A stretch of DNA of 56,623 bases from JBEKTY01 sp049515555 (GCA_049515555.1 JBEKTY010000035.1:1-56623), one strand, 5' to 3'. Shown: positions 16,069-24,192, numbered from the stretch's first letter. A program made the numbers and translations. Notes: generated by a model not told the origin, from the sequence alone.

Positions 16069-16151
16069 AAAAGGACGTCAAACTCTCGAACCTGCAAGCG
16101 GTTGTTGAGGCCCTGGGCCTGACGCTTGAGCTCGTCGGGCAGAATCGGTAA
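16065..16151 (+). CDS. tiny ORF overlapping murB, doubtful
   Basis: 28 codons starting at a GTG that overlaps the murB stop (GTGA). The product VKKDVKLSNLQAVVEALGLT resembles one end of a Cro/XRE-type helix-turn-helix or antitoxin, where LSTLQKVAEALGL-like helices are common. The overlap suggests coupled translation, but a protein this short may equally be a remnant or chance ORF. Confidence 0.25.
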   Translation: MKKDVKLSNLQAVVEALGLTLELVGQNR

Positions 16152-16160
16152 GCGCGAGCG

Positions 16161-17066
16161 GTGTTCCCAATGGGCTCGTCAAGAAAAGCCAGTACGCCTC
16201 GCTTCCTGTCGCCGGGACTGGCCCGCGGAGTGGCGTTTCTGGTCGGGCCCGGCCGTACCCCCGTCGCCCTGACGCTGCTCCTGGCCGCCTTCATTCTGGC
16301 CGTCTGCCTGGTCTGGCGGCACGTGTATCCCCACGTGATCGGCTCGTACGCGGTGGGCCCGGAGCAGGTCCGCATCACGCCGCTGCCCGAGTGGATCCAC
16401 ATCGACGCGCGGGACTTCCGCCGCGACCTGTTTCGCAACGTGACGCTGGATGGGCCCCTGTCGCTGCTGGACGACGACCTGGCCGGGCGAATCGCCATCG
16501 CCTTCGCGCTGCACCCCTGGGTGGCGAAGGTCACGCGGGTCACGAAGTTCTACGGCGGCGTCCAGGCAGACCTCGTGTATCGCCGGCCGGTGTGCATGGT
16601 CCAGGTCCCGCCGGGCGATCTGCTCCCGGTCGACGCCGAGGGGGTGCTGTTGCCCAATGGCGATTTCTCGCCGCTGGAGAAACAGGGCTATCCGTGCCTG
16701 GCGGGCATCGATACGCGGCCGATGGGTCCCCCCGGCCAACGCTGGGGTGACGGGCGGGTCGTCGACGGGGCCGAGATCGCCGCGGCCGTGGGCCCGGCGT
16801 GGCAGTTGCTGAAGCTGTTCCGCATCCAGCCCTGCCCCCGGCCGGCCGCCGCAGCCGCCGAGGAGCCGGCCTACGAGCTGTTCACGCGGGCCGGCACGCC
16901 GATCCTGTGGGGACCGCCGCCCGGCAGCAAGGCGCCCGACGACCTGCGGACGGCCGAGAAAGTGGGCCGCCTGTTGCGGTATGCCGCCGAGCATGGGGGG
17001 CTCGACGCGCCCGAAGGCACCCGGCAACTCGATATCCGCACCCTGCCGCCATCCAAAGGCACGTAG
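16161..17066 (+). CDS. FtsQ-like division protein (POTRA domain)
   Basis: 301 residues from GTG 16161, or 298 from ATG 16170. One transmembrane helix (about residues 35-52) follows a basic N-terminus. The periplasmic part has a POTRA-like start (LPEWIHIDARDFR ... HPWVAKVTRVTKFY) and FtsQ-type strands VYRRPVCMVQV and LLPVDAEGVLLPNGDF. The C-terminus pairs GTPILWG with KVGRLLRYA and ends in RQLDIRTLPP, the same order as FtsQ/DivIB (GxxxxxG, KxxxLxxLL, IDLR). Position right after murB is also the classic ftsQ location. FtsQ normally scaffolds the FtsZ divisome, so it is notable in a phylum where many members lack FtsZ. Confidence 0.75.
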   Translation: MFPMGSSRKASTPRFLSPGLARGVAFLVGPGRTPVALTLLLAAFILAVCLVWRHVYPHVIGSYAVGPEQVRITPLPEWIHIDARDFRRDLFRNVTLDGPLSLLDDDLAGRIAIAFALHPWVAKVTRVTKFYGGVQADLVYRRPVCMVQVPPGDLLPVDAEGVLLPNGDFSPLEKQGYPCLAGIDTRPMGPPGQRWGDGRVVDGAEIAAAVGPAWQLLKLFRIQPCPRPAAAAAEEPAYELFTRAGTPILWGPPPGSKAPDDLRTAEKVGRLLRYAAEHGGLDAPEGTRQLDIRTLPPSKGT

Positions 17067-17123
17067 GCTGACACTATGAGAAAGGAGCATGGGTGAGGGC
17101 ACGGGAACTCGCACAAAAGCGGG

Positions 17124-17321
17124 CTACTGACCGCTGCCCACGGGGCTCTCTTTTGACGGGCTGGCCGCAACCGGCGCCACTAGCTCCTGGCGGACAATGT
17201 TATACTCCGGCGGCGCCTCCACCCCGAGGCGAACCACCCCAGGCGCAATCCGCACCACCGTCACCGAGATCCGGTCCCCGATGAATATCTTTTCACCGGC
17301 CTTTCGCGTAAGCACGAGCAT
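17124..17321 (-). CDS. csrA: Carbon storage regulator CsrA
   Basis: 65 residues. The start MLVLTRKAGEKIFIGDRI is diagnostic, followed by ISVTVVRIAPGVVRLGVEAP and the RNA-contacting IVRQEL segment. CsrA dimers bind GGA motifs in mRNA leaders and change translation or stability. The tail after residue 50 (VAASPSKESPVGSGQ) is disordered-looking, as in many homologues. It is encoded alone, opposite to its neighbours; no flagellar gene or fliW is nearby, so its targets cannot be guessed from context. Confidence 0.95.
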   Translation of the reverse strand: MLVLTRKAGEKIFIGDRISVTVVRIAPGVVRLGVEAPPEYNIVRQELVAPVAASPSKESPVGSGQ

Positions 17322-17492
17322 AAACCGATCCTTCTTGCCCGCGGGAAAAGAGGCCCCTTTTTCCGTTGTGCCCGCCTGACATTAAGATAGCAGCGCTAGC
17401 TGTTTTCTGCAAGGGGCCCTTGACAACCCGCTCGGGATTCGGTTTCCTCTGGTTTAGCGGCGGAACCCTACGGATCCGGTAATTTGGGTGCG

Positions 17493-18326
17493 ATGAGTAT
17501 GGATATCGGCGTAAATCTTGAATTCATAAGAAGTTCTGAAAAGTCGTTCCACGAGGGCGTCAAGACCGCCGCCCGACTCGGATATCGGTATGTCGAGCCC
17601 TGCGTGGCCACCGGCTACGATCTGCTGGCCTTGGCCGGTTATTATCACATGCTGTGCATGGACGACGACCCCCTGGAGGTAAAACAATGGCTGGACCAGC
17701 TCGATCTTAAGCCCTCGGCCGTTAGCGCCCACGCACCGCTGATGCGGCCCGAGGTCTCGATTCCCTACCTCACCAAGGCCATCCGCTATGCCAGCGACCT
17801 GGGGGCGCCGGTGGTGAACACCGATGAAGGGATCAAGCCCGACTGGATGTCGGACGACGAGGCCTTCCAGATCATGCGTTACACAATCCGGCAGGTAATG
17901 GCGACGGCCGAGCGTTACGGGATTGTGGTGGGGCTGGAGCCGCACCAGCAGTACACCGTTCGCCAAGATACTTTTCTGCGGATTCTCGGCCTTTCGGCCA
18001 GCCCCTGCTGGAAAGTGAACTGGGACACGGGGAACATCTACCTGGGGGGCAAGGCCGATCCCTACGAGATGCTGGAGGGCGTCGCCGATCGGCTCTGTCA
18101 CTTGCACGCCAAGGACATCAGCCTGGGGCAAGGCCAGTCGGAGCGGGGCGAAGTGACGGGCACGCCCGTGGGCTGCGCCTGCGGCGACGGCGTGGTCGAT
18201 TGGCCCCGCGTGCTGCGGATCCTCAAGCAGCACAATTTCCAAGGGGTCATCGCGGTCGAGTGCGGCACGGTCGATCAGGCCGCCCGCAGCTTGAAATACC
18301 TCCGCAATTTACTGGCGGGGCACTAG
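17493..18326 (+). CDS. Sugar phosphate isomerase/epimerase family protein
   Basis: 277 residues. TIM-barrel pattern of the xylose isomerase-like superfamily: GYRYVEPCVATGYD near the N-terminus, APVVNTDEGIKPDW, GIVVGLEPHQQYT, WKVNWDTGNIYLGG, and LCHLHAKDISL with the His that usually binds a divalent metal together with acidic residues in EPHQ and VIAVECGT. Such proteins isomerise or epimerise sugars or sugar acids (IolE, IolI, hydroxypyruvate isomerase relatives). The substrate is unknown. I take ATG 17493; ATG 17499 is equally possible. csrA is divergent upstream, and a corrinoid protein gene follows 108 bases later. Confidence 0.75.
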   Translation: MSMDIGVNLEFIRSSEKSFHEGVKTAARLGYRYVEPCVATGYDLLALAGYYHMLCMDDDPLEVKQWLDQLDLKPSAVSAHAPLMRPEVSIPYLTKAIRYASDLGAPVVNTDEGIKPDWMSDDEAFQIMRYTIRQVMATAERYGIVVGLEPHQQYTVRQDTFLRILGLSASPCWKVNWDTGNIYLGGKADPYEMLEGVADRLCHLHAKDISLGQGQSERGEVTGTPVGCACGDGVVDWPRVLRILKQHNFQGVIAVECGTVDQAARSLKYLRNLLAGH

Positions 18327-18434
18327 GCACCGGCCGACGCGGCAGGTATCCTATACGGTGCGTCGCAAACCTGAAATCACGGAACGCAAGTCGTTTTTGG
18401 ACCCCGACGATCGGTTTTTCTGGGGGAGCAGTTT

Positions 18435-19070
18435 ATGTCCGACACGGCCGAGCTTTATGACGCCATTCTCAAGGGCAACGCGAAGAAGGCGGAGGAAGTG
18501 ACGAAGGCGGCCCTGGCCGCCGGCGTCGATCCCAGCCAGTTGGTGCAGAAGTACATGATCCCGGCCATGGACGAGGTCGGCAAGCGCTTCGAGTGCAACG
18601 ATTATTTCGTGCCGGAGCTGCTGATTGCGGCCCGGGCCATGAAGACCTCGCTGGCCCTGATTGCGCCGCACCTGGCGCGGGTCGGCGCCGAGCCCGCCGG
18701 TCGCGTGGTCATCGGCACGGTGCAGGGCGACTTGCACGACATCGGCAAGAACCTGGTCGCCTCGATGCTGGAAGGCGGCGGGTTCGAAGTGGTCGACCTG
18801 GGCGTCGACGTCCCGCCCCAAAAATTCGTGGAAGCCGCCCAACAGAAGGAGGGCACCATCGTCGCCCTCAGCGCCCTGCTGACCACTACCATGGTCATGA
18901 TGAAAACGGTGATCGAGGCCCTGGCCAAGGCCGGCGTGCGCGACAAGACCCGCGTCATGATCGGCGGCGCGCCCATCACCCAGCAATACGCCGACGAGAT
19001 CGGCGCCGACGGCTACGGCGAGAACGCCAGCAGCGCCGTGGCGCTGGCACGCAAGCTGGTCAAGGCCTGA
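18435..19070 (+). CDS. Corrinoid (B12-binding) methyltransfer protein
   Basis: 211 residues, the size of MtaC/MtbC/MtvC-type corrinoid proteins. An N-terminal helical cap (residues 1-85) precedes a Rossmann-like B12 domain with the base-off cobalamin motif GDLHDIGKNLVASML (DxHxxG, His as lower ligand), then LGVDVPPQKFVEAAQ, LSALLTTTM and VMIGGAPITQQYADEIGADGYG. It shuttles a methyl group on its cobalt between substrate- and folate-side methyltransferases. The following gene encodes the likely folate-side enzyme. The ATG is preceded by GGGGGAG. Confidence 0.92.
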   Translation: MSDTAELYDAILKGNAKKAEEVTKAALAAGVDPSQLVQKYMIPAMDEVGKRFECNDYFVPELLIAARAMKTSLALIAPHLARVGAEPAGRVVIGTVQGDLHDIGKNLVASMLEGGGFEVVDLGVDVPPQKFVEAAQQKEGTIVALSALLTTTMVMMKTVIEALAKAGVRDKTRVMIGGAPITQQYADEIGADGYGENASSAVALARKLVKA

Positions 19071-19091
19071 TCTGGACCGGTGCGTTGTCCT

Positions 19092-19164
19092 GCGCGGCCA
19101 GAAATGATCCGACGTTTTCCCTATTGTTACGGTTCGCGTCATTTCAAACTGCGCGGAGTAAGAC
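19092..19164 (+). repeat. family I upstream element, copy 2
   Basis: Contains GCGCGGCCAGAAATGATCC, TTGTTACGGTTCGCGTCAT and TTTCAAACTGCGCGGAGTA, immediately before the ATG at 19165. About 80 percent identical to 7405-7478. Here the GCGGAGTA end sits where a ribosome-binding site is expected. Confidence 0.6.
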
Positions 19165-20037
19165 ATGCCCATCGCCGGATTGACCCTCATCGGGGAAACG
19201 ATCAACGACTCGGTGCCCTCGACGCGGAAGCTGTTCGAGGCGGGTGATATGGCGGGCCTGGTCGAGCTGGCCCGCTTCCAGGACCGCTCGGGAGCGGCCT
19301 ACATTGACGTGAACGTCGGGGCCCGGTCGCCGGAGCTTATGGCCGAGTTGGTGCGGAAGATTCAAGCCGTGACGGCCAAGCCGCTGTCGATCGACACGCC
19401 CGATCCGGCCACGGCCCGCGCCGGCCTGGAGGCCTACGACGCCCAGCGGGCCGGCGGGGCCCGACCGATCCTCAACTCGATCTCGCCGCTGCGGGCCGGC
19501 ATGTTCGACCTGTACCGCGTGCGGCCCTTTCGCCCCATCCTGCTGGCCTCCGAGCAGGAGCGGGACGGCCGCTCGGCCCCCTGCCGCACGGCCGAGGAGA
19601 CTTACCAGGCGGCCCGGCAGCTCGTCGAGACCTTCCGCCGGCGCTGCCCCGGCGGCAGCAACGACGATTGCATCATCGACCCCGGCATCGCCCCCATCGG
19701 CAGCGACTGCGAAGGCAACCTGAAGCGGCTCATGGGGGCCCTGGCGCTGATCCACGCCGATCCGCTGCTGGCCGGGGTCCACGCCTCGGTCGGCCTCAGT
19801 AATTTCACGGTCATGCTGCCCCCCAAACGCGCCGATGGCTCGCCGGTCAAAGGCCCCCTGGAAAATGCCTTTCTGACCAAGGCCATGCCGCTTGGGCTGG
19901 ACACCGTGATCGGATCGGTCAAGCGCTCCTACGCCCCGCTGCCGGCCGACAATCCGGCCCTGGAGTGCCTCGAAGACTGCCTGAAACTGGAAGGCTTCGA
20001 GGTCCTGATGCGCGTCCGCCGGTTCTATGCCGAGTAG
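19165..20037 (+). CDS. Pterin-dependent (methyl-THF:corrinoid) methyltransferase
   Basis: 290 residues, a dihydropteroate-synthase-like TIM barrel. GLTLIGETINDSVPS, AAYIDVNVGARSP, PLSIDTPDPATARAGL and ILNSISPLRAG match the pterin-binding family of methyltetrahydrofolate:corrinoid methyltransferases (AcsE, MtrH relatives) rather than FolP, because the sulfonamide loops of FolP are absent and the partner gene just upstream encodes a corrinoid protein. Together they would move methyl groups between folate and cobalamin in C1 metabolism. The substrate-specific methyltransferase is not in the window. The stop codon abuts a 44-bp palindrome at 20037. Confidence 0.85.
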   Translation: MPIAGLTLIGETINDSVPSTRKLFEAGDMAGLVELARFQDRSGAAYIDVNVGARSPELMAELVRKIQAVTAKPLSIDTPDPATARAGLEAYDAQRAGGARPILNSISPLRAGMFDLYRVRPFRPILLASEQERDGRSAPCRTAEETYQAARQLVETFRRRCPGGSNDDCIIDPGIAPIGSDCEGNLKRLMGALALIHADPLLAGVHASVGLSNFTVMLPPKRADGSPVKGPLENAFLTKAMPLGLDTVIGSVKRSYAPLPADNPALECLEDCLKLEGFEVLMRVRRFYAE

Positions 20038-20080
20038 GGGACTGTCCCAATTTTCGTCCGAGGAAAATGGGACTGTCCCC
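20037..20080. repeat. 44-bp palindromic element (family E), intergenic copy
   Basis: Outer arms GGGGACTGTCCC and GGGACTGTCCCC enclose inner arms AATTTTC and GGAAAAT. The first base is the last base of the preceding stop codon. Read on the minus strand, it would encode GTVPFSSDENWDSP, nearly the same peptide as the copy inside the GH51 gene (37244). Confidence 0.85.
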
Positions 20081-20087
20081 CCCCAAG

Positions 20088-22226
20088 TCAATCCAGCGTG
20101 CGGTCGTAGTTGAAGCGGAAGGCCCGCGAAAGCGGTTCGGCAGCCGCCTGCCACTCGGCCACCGGGTCGGGCGAGCGCACCAGATCGACCGTCAGGTGTG
20201 CCACCCGAATCCGCTCGTTGCGTATTCCGCTGAGATCGAAGGGCTCGACCGGCCGGAACACCAGCAGGCCCTGCTCGTCCTGCGGGATCATGCGGATACC
20301 CCGGCGGTCCTCGAAAACCCGCCCCACGTACTGCTCCGGCAAGCGGACCCGCGTGATCACGAGCGGCGGCCGGCCAAAGACCACCGCCGAACAGGGCGAC
20401 GGGCAGTGGGCCGTCAGGTCCTCCATTTGCCGCCGATCGGCCTCCAGCGAGAGCGTAACACATCGTGCCCCGGCCTGGCGGATGGTCCGGGCGGCCAGCG
20501 AGTTGAGCACCCCCAGTCCCGGCCCGCTCTCCATCCGCACCCCCGCTGCGCGGGCCAGCCACCAGCCGCCCCAACTGTTGAACTCGACCCCCAGCCGCTC
20601 GGCCTTGCACTGCTCGAGCAGCTTGCCGATCCGCGGGCTATCTGCCTCGAAGAAGACCGGCGGCAGGGCCACGATCAGGGGCACCGTGCGGGCGGCGGCC
20701 ATCACCCGACCCAGCGTGCCGGCCGTGACCCCTTCGACCACCAGTGCCTCGGGCCGCACCTGGCGGGTGAATCGCCCCACGTCTTCGGCCCGCAGCCGGG
20801 CGCGGTCGGGCCGGTCGCTCAGCATCTTGCGGTTCAGCTCGTGCGGCCCGCTCTTTTCCAGGATCGCCTCGACCCCCGGCGGCAGCGGTGTTCGCAGCAG
20901 CTCGGCCGGGGCCTTGCGCGCATGCCGAATGGCCTGCGCCACCCGGTCCGTCATGGCGTTGACCGCCCGGGGCACCATCAGGAAATCGGGGTCGTTGGTG
21001 CTCGACCGGCCCAGGCGGCAACCCTCGATCTGGCCCGCGCCCAGCAGTTCCAGCAGGTGGGCGATGGGCACGGCCTTGTGGGCCCGCCGAACCACCGTCT
21101 TCGGCACGCTCCACTCGGCCGTGCGTCCCGCGCAGCCCACCTGGCAGACAATGCCCCGGGGCTCTACGAGGATCGCCACGTCGAACGTCGCGCCGGAGGC
21201 GTCCGCCGCCGCGCTCTCCGCCGCGGCGTCTTCCGCCGCGAGTTCCCCCTCGGGCTGAAACCCGCCGGGCGGCGGCCCGCCGGGCTCCGGCCCGCCGGGC
21301 GGCGATTGCTCCGCAGCCCTTTCGCGGCCGGCCAGGCCGGTCAGGTCTGCCCGCCGGCCGTCCAGATAGCCGCAGGTCATGGCCCGACCGGTGTATGCGC
21401 CCAGGGCCGCCGTCTGGGCCGCCAAGTCTTCAGCCGGCGAATCGAGCGCGCGGCGATAGATCTCGACCGCCCGGCGGACCCAGGCCGCGTTTTTCAGGCG
21501 GCCTTCGATCTTCAAGGCCGCCACGCCCGCCCGACGCAACTCCGCCAGCCGCTCCACAGTGGCCAGATCGTGCATGGAAAGCGGCGTTGCGGCCTCCCGG
21601 CCGTCGATCGTCCAGGGCACACGGCACGGGCTGGCGCAGGTCCCCCGATTGCCGCTGTGCCCGCCCGCCCAGCTTGAAAGCAGGCACCGCCCGGAGATCG
21701 AGAAGCACAAGGCCCCTTGGACGAAGACTTCCGTGCCGATGCCGGGCACGGCCGACGCCCGGGTGATCTCGGCCAGCGTCATTTCGCGGGCCAGCACTAC
21801 TCGGGCCGCTCCCAGGGCGGCGGCCGCCGCCACGTCGGCACTGCTGGTGGCCGCGGTCTGGGTGCTGAAATGGAACTCCAGCTCGGGAAACTCGGGCCGC
21901 AGGGCCAGGAGGGCCGGGTCGCGGACCAGCACGGCGTCGGCCCGGGCCTGCCGGGCCAGTTCCAATACCCTGGCCGCCTCCCCCAACTCCCGCTCGGCCA
22001 GATCGACGTTAAGCGTCAGGTAGGCCCGGACTCCGCGGGCATGGGCGGCGCTGACCGCCGGGGCCAGCTCCTCCTGGCGGAAATTCCGCGCCCCGCGCCG
22101 CGCGTTGAGCGTCACCAGGCCGAAATAGACGGCCGTAGCCCCCGCCTCCAGCGCCGCCTCCAGCGCCGCCCGATCGCCCGCCGGGGCCAGCAGCTCGATT
22201 GCTCGTTCGCCCGCATCGTTGGTCAT
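20088..22226 (-). CDS. U32 family peptidase-like protein (RlhA/YhbU type)
   Basis: 712 residues. N-terminal ELLAPAGDRAALEAALEAGA and AVYFGL are the U32 barrel start, and the family signature EVFVQGALCFSISGRCLLS with its iron-sulfur-type cysteines is intact, followed by NRGTCASPCRVPW. A C-terminal half of over 300 residues matches the long members, of which E. coli RlhA hydroxylates 23S rRNA C2501 with prephenate-derived help. The function here may be RNA hydroxylation or collagenase-like; length favours the former. A disordered linker (about 315-360, PPGG-rich) interrupts the middle and looks like expansion of repeats. Confidence 0.85.
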   Translation of the reverse strand: MTNDAGERAIELLAPAGDRAALEAALEAGATAVYFGLVTLNARRGARNFRQEELAPAVSAAHARGVRAYLTLNVDLAERELGEAARVLELARQARADAVLVRDPALLALRPEFPELEFHFSTQTAATSSADVAAAAALGAARVVLAREMTLAEITRASAVPGIGTEVFVQGALCFSISGRCLLSSWAGGHSGNRGTCASPCRVPWTIDGREAATPLSMHDLATVERLAELRRAGVAALKIEGRLKNAAWVRRAVEIYRRALDSPAEDLAAQTAALGAYTGRAMTCGYLDGRRADLTGLAGRERAAEQSPPGGPEPGGPPPGGFQPEGELAAEDAAAESAAADASGATFDVAILVEPRGIVCQVGCAGRTAEWSVPKTVVRRAHKAVPIAHLLELLGAGQIEGCRLGRSSTNDPDFLMVPRAVNAMTDRVAQAIRHARKAPAELLRTPLPPGVEAILEKSGPHELNRKMLSDRPDRARLRAEDVGRFTRQVRPEALVVEGVTAGTLGRVMAAARTVPLIVALPPVFFEADSPRIGKLLEQCKAERLGVEFNSWGGWWLARAAGVRMESGPGLGVLNSLAARTIRQAGARCVTLSLEADRRQMEDLTAHCPSPCSAVVFGRPPLVITRVRLPEQYVGRVFEDRRGIRMIPQDEQGLLVFRPVEPFDLSGIRNERIRVAHLTVDLVRSPDPVAEWQAAAEPLSRAFRFNYDRTLD

Positions 22227-22265
22227 TGCTCCGAGTCATTCTAACGGCCGCAAAGGGCCCGCGAA

Positions 22266-22372
22266 AGAACAGGTTTGACAATTGGGTGGCACGCCCTGAG
22301 GAACGAAGGGCGTGGACGGCCCACAAACCACGCCCTTCGCTCCGCTCAGGGACGTGCCACCCGTTGGACAAC
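22266..22372. repeat. paired hairpin repeat, family D copy 2
   Basis: Begins AGAACAGGTTTGACAATTGG and has GTGGCACGCCCTGAGGAACG and CGCTCAGGGACGTGCCACCC as inverted halves. It matches 9150-9262 in both halves and in the flank. It lies between the start of the U32 gene and the end of the radical SAM gene. Confidence 0.85.
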
Positions 22373-22434
22373 TGCAAGGGCTATTTTTTTGCGCGGGCCC
22401 AAAGTGTTCGGGACAGGCTCAGAAGGCCAGCGGC

Positions 22435-23391
22435 TCATCCGGAGAACAACGCCAGTTGCCGCTCGACCAGCTCCGGCGGCGACCATTGGCCGGCCATGTT
22501 GCACCCGCCGGCGGCCAGGTCCGGATTCTTGCACCCGCAGACGCGGACCGTAATGCCGTACTGCCGGGCGATGGCCGACAGCCAGTCGAAGATCGTCTGC
22601 CGCCTGGCCGGCGCCAGGGCGAAGAGCGACCCCTGGCCGGGCCGCAGCGCCAGCCACTTGCCGCGCTGGAAGGCGTCGGTAAGCCGGCCCAGCATCTTGG
22701 GCCGCCGGAGGCGGTTCCGCAGGATGCGCACCAGCGGCGGCCGCAGGAATAGCGTGCTGGCAGCCAGCTCCCGCACCCCGGCACCGGCCAGCGCGGCACA
22801 CAGGGCGTGCAACGCGTCGGGGTCGTCGGTCAGGCCGGGCAGGATGGGGTCTGCCCGTGCCTGGGTAGCCACCCCCGCCGCGATCAGCCGCCGGCACTGC
22901 TCCAGGCGGACCCGCGGCGTGGCGGCCCGCGGCTCGAAAATCCGCGACAGCTTCCGATCGACCGAGATGATGCCGATCTGGGCCCGCACCAGCGGGGCAT
23001 GGGCCTCGATAAGCTCGAAATGCCGCTTGGGAATCCGGCCCTTGGTGAGGAAAACCACGCCGATGCCCTGGCTGAACAGCAGCTCCAGAACGCTCCACGC
23101 CAGGTCGAGCACCTCGGGCAGCGGCTGAAACGGGTCGCTGGCCGGGCTCAGGAACACCGCCTCCGGCTTGCGGCGCTTCCGGGCCAACTCCTCGCGAAGC
23201 CGCTCGACGAGGTTCGCGTACAGCACGACCCGATCCCGGCCCGGATGGTTGCAATACCCCTGGGCATAGCAGTAAACGCAGCCGTGTGCGCAGCCGGCCG
23301 TTAGGCTAAGTGTCGGCATTCCGGCCAGGCAGGGGAGCCGAGCCGGGGCCAGCACCGGTGATTTCCGATCTGCCGTGCGAAGCTCGATCAT
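22435..23391 (-). CDS. Radical SAM protein, spore-photoproduct-lyase-like family
   Basis: 318 residues. The radical SAM cluster motif is CAHGCVYC (CxxxCxxC) at about residue 34, followed by YAQGYCNHPGRDRV. LSPASDPFQPLPEVL, FLTKGRIPKRHFELI and QIGIISVDRKL are typical of the Rv2578c/SPL group of radical SAM proteins. The C-terminus carries Cys-rich RVCGCKNPDLAAGGCNM. Relatives are often called DNA-repair photolyases, without biochemical proof for this branch. It shares the minus strand with the U32 gene. A second SPL-like protein lies at 34038. Confidence 0.85.
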   Translation of the reverse strand: MIELRTADRKSPVLAPARLPCLAGMPTLSLTAGCAHGCVYCYAQGYCNHPGRDRVVLYANLVERLREELARKRRKPEAVFLSPASDPFQPLPEVLDLAWSVLELLFSQGIGVVFLTKGRIPKRHFELIEAHAPLVRAQIGIISVDRKLSRIFEPRAATPRVRLEQCRRLIAAGVATQARADPILPGLTDDPDALHALCAALAGAGVRELAASTLFLRPPLVRILRNRLRRPKMLGRLTDAFQRGKWLALRPGQGSLFALAPARRQTIFDWLSAIARQYGITVRVCGCKNPDLAAGGCNMAGQWSPPELVERQLALFSG

Positions 23392-23506
23392 AACGCCGCT
23401 CGGTGAGGAAAGGCCCCGTGTTGACCCTCACGCCGTCATTATACTATACGCATGGCCAGATGGTAAGGGTCTCAATCCGCTCCCGGCGTGTGAACATTCC
23501 CGCAAC

Positions 23507-23668
23507 ATGAACAACGTGAAGCGAACCGTGCCCCCGTTGTCATCCTCCGCCAAACGGCGTAAGATGGAGCGTCAGATAGTTGCCCGGATTGCCCAGCTTG
23601 CCCAAGGATTCTTTCTAGCTGCCATTTTGTGCGGCTACGAGGCCGTTAGATTGCGTGAGTCACGATGA
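23507..23668 (+). CDS. small hypothetical ORF, coupled to next
   Basis: 53 codons from ATG 23507. A basic stretch (KRTVPPLSSSAKRRKMERQ) precedes one predicted membrane helix (AQGFFLAAILCGYEA). Its stop overlaps the ATG of the next ORF as ATGA, which argues for a genuine coupled pair. The region is lower in G+C than its neighbours. No ribosome-binding site is clear and no family is recognised. Confidence 0.35.
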   Translation: MNNVKRTVPPLSSSAKRRKMERQIVARIAQLAQGFFLAAILCGYEAVRLRESR

Positions 23669-23997
23669 GCCTCAACTCCTGCCAATTTGGCGCCCGACTC
23701 TCAAGTCGTGTGAGGCTTCTGTGGATCGTTGGGATCATCGGCTGTGTTGTTGCCTCGGCGATTTTGTTTTGGGGGCTCAGCCGACCAATTCACATGGTTG
23801 CCGCTTCCACGCCAGCGACCCTGGAGGACATCGAAATCGCATTTTGCTGTATGATCGTTGGGGGTCCGTTGTTGTTGGCCGGGGTTTCGTCGCTAATAGC
23901 CGCAGTCATCTTCTGGCTAGCCGAGGCATTTGCTACCCGGAAAACTATGATCCAGGACACGGACAACAGACACAGGAGCACGGACAACAAGGCATGA
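23665..23997 (+). CDS. small hypothetical two-helix membrane protein
   Basis: 110 residues with two strongly hydrophobic segments, LLWIVGIIGCVVASAILFWG (about 18-37) and MIVGGPLLLAGVSSLIAAVI (about 63-82), so an inner-membrane hairpin is likely. The start ATG overlaps the stop of the upstream ORF by four bases. The C-terminus is hydrophilic (TRKTMIQDTDNRHRSTDNKA) and may read into repeat-like sequence. No homologous family recognised. Its base composition differs from the GC-rich neighbours, which would fit recent acquisition. Confidence 0.45.
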   Translation: MSLNSCQFGARLSSRVRLLWIVGIIGCVVASAILFWGLSRPIHMVAASTPATLEDIEIAFCCMIVGGPLLLAGVSSLIAAVIFWLAEAFATRKTMIQDTDNRHRSTDNKA

Positions 23998-24060
23998 GCA
24001 GCCAAGCCCGCTTCGCGGGTCGGCTGCGCCGCCTGCTACGCCCACCGTTGAATCCTCGCG

Positions 24061-24180
24061 AAATCCCTAAATCCCTAAATCCCTAAATCCCTAAATCCCT
24101 AAATCCCTAAATCCCTAAATCCCTAAATCCCTAAATCCCTAAATCCCTAAATCCCTAAATCCCCAAATCCCTAAATCCCT
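24061..24180. repeat. 15 tandem octamers AAATCCCT
   Basis: Exactly 120 bases, fifteen 8-bp units AAATCCCT with one variant (unit 13, AAATCCCC). The array ends 12 bases before the galactokinase ATG, so it lies within the 5' leader or promoter region. Shorter arrays of the same octamer are at 5026 (inverse), 29784 and 30263. Unit size is not a multiple of three. Confidence 0.95.
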
Positions 24181-24192
24181 AGTCCCAACATC

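Noticed and set aside
24061..24180. CRISPR array
   Set aside because: Units are contiguous 8-mers without spacers; this is a simple tandem repeat.
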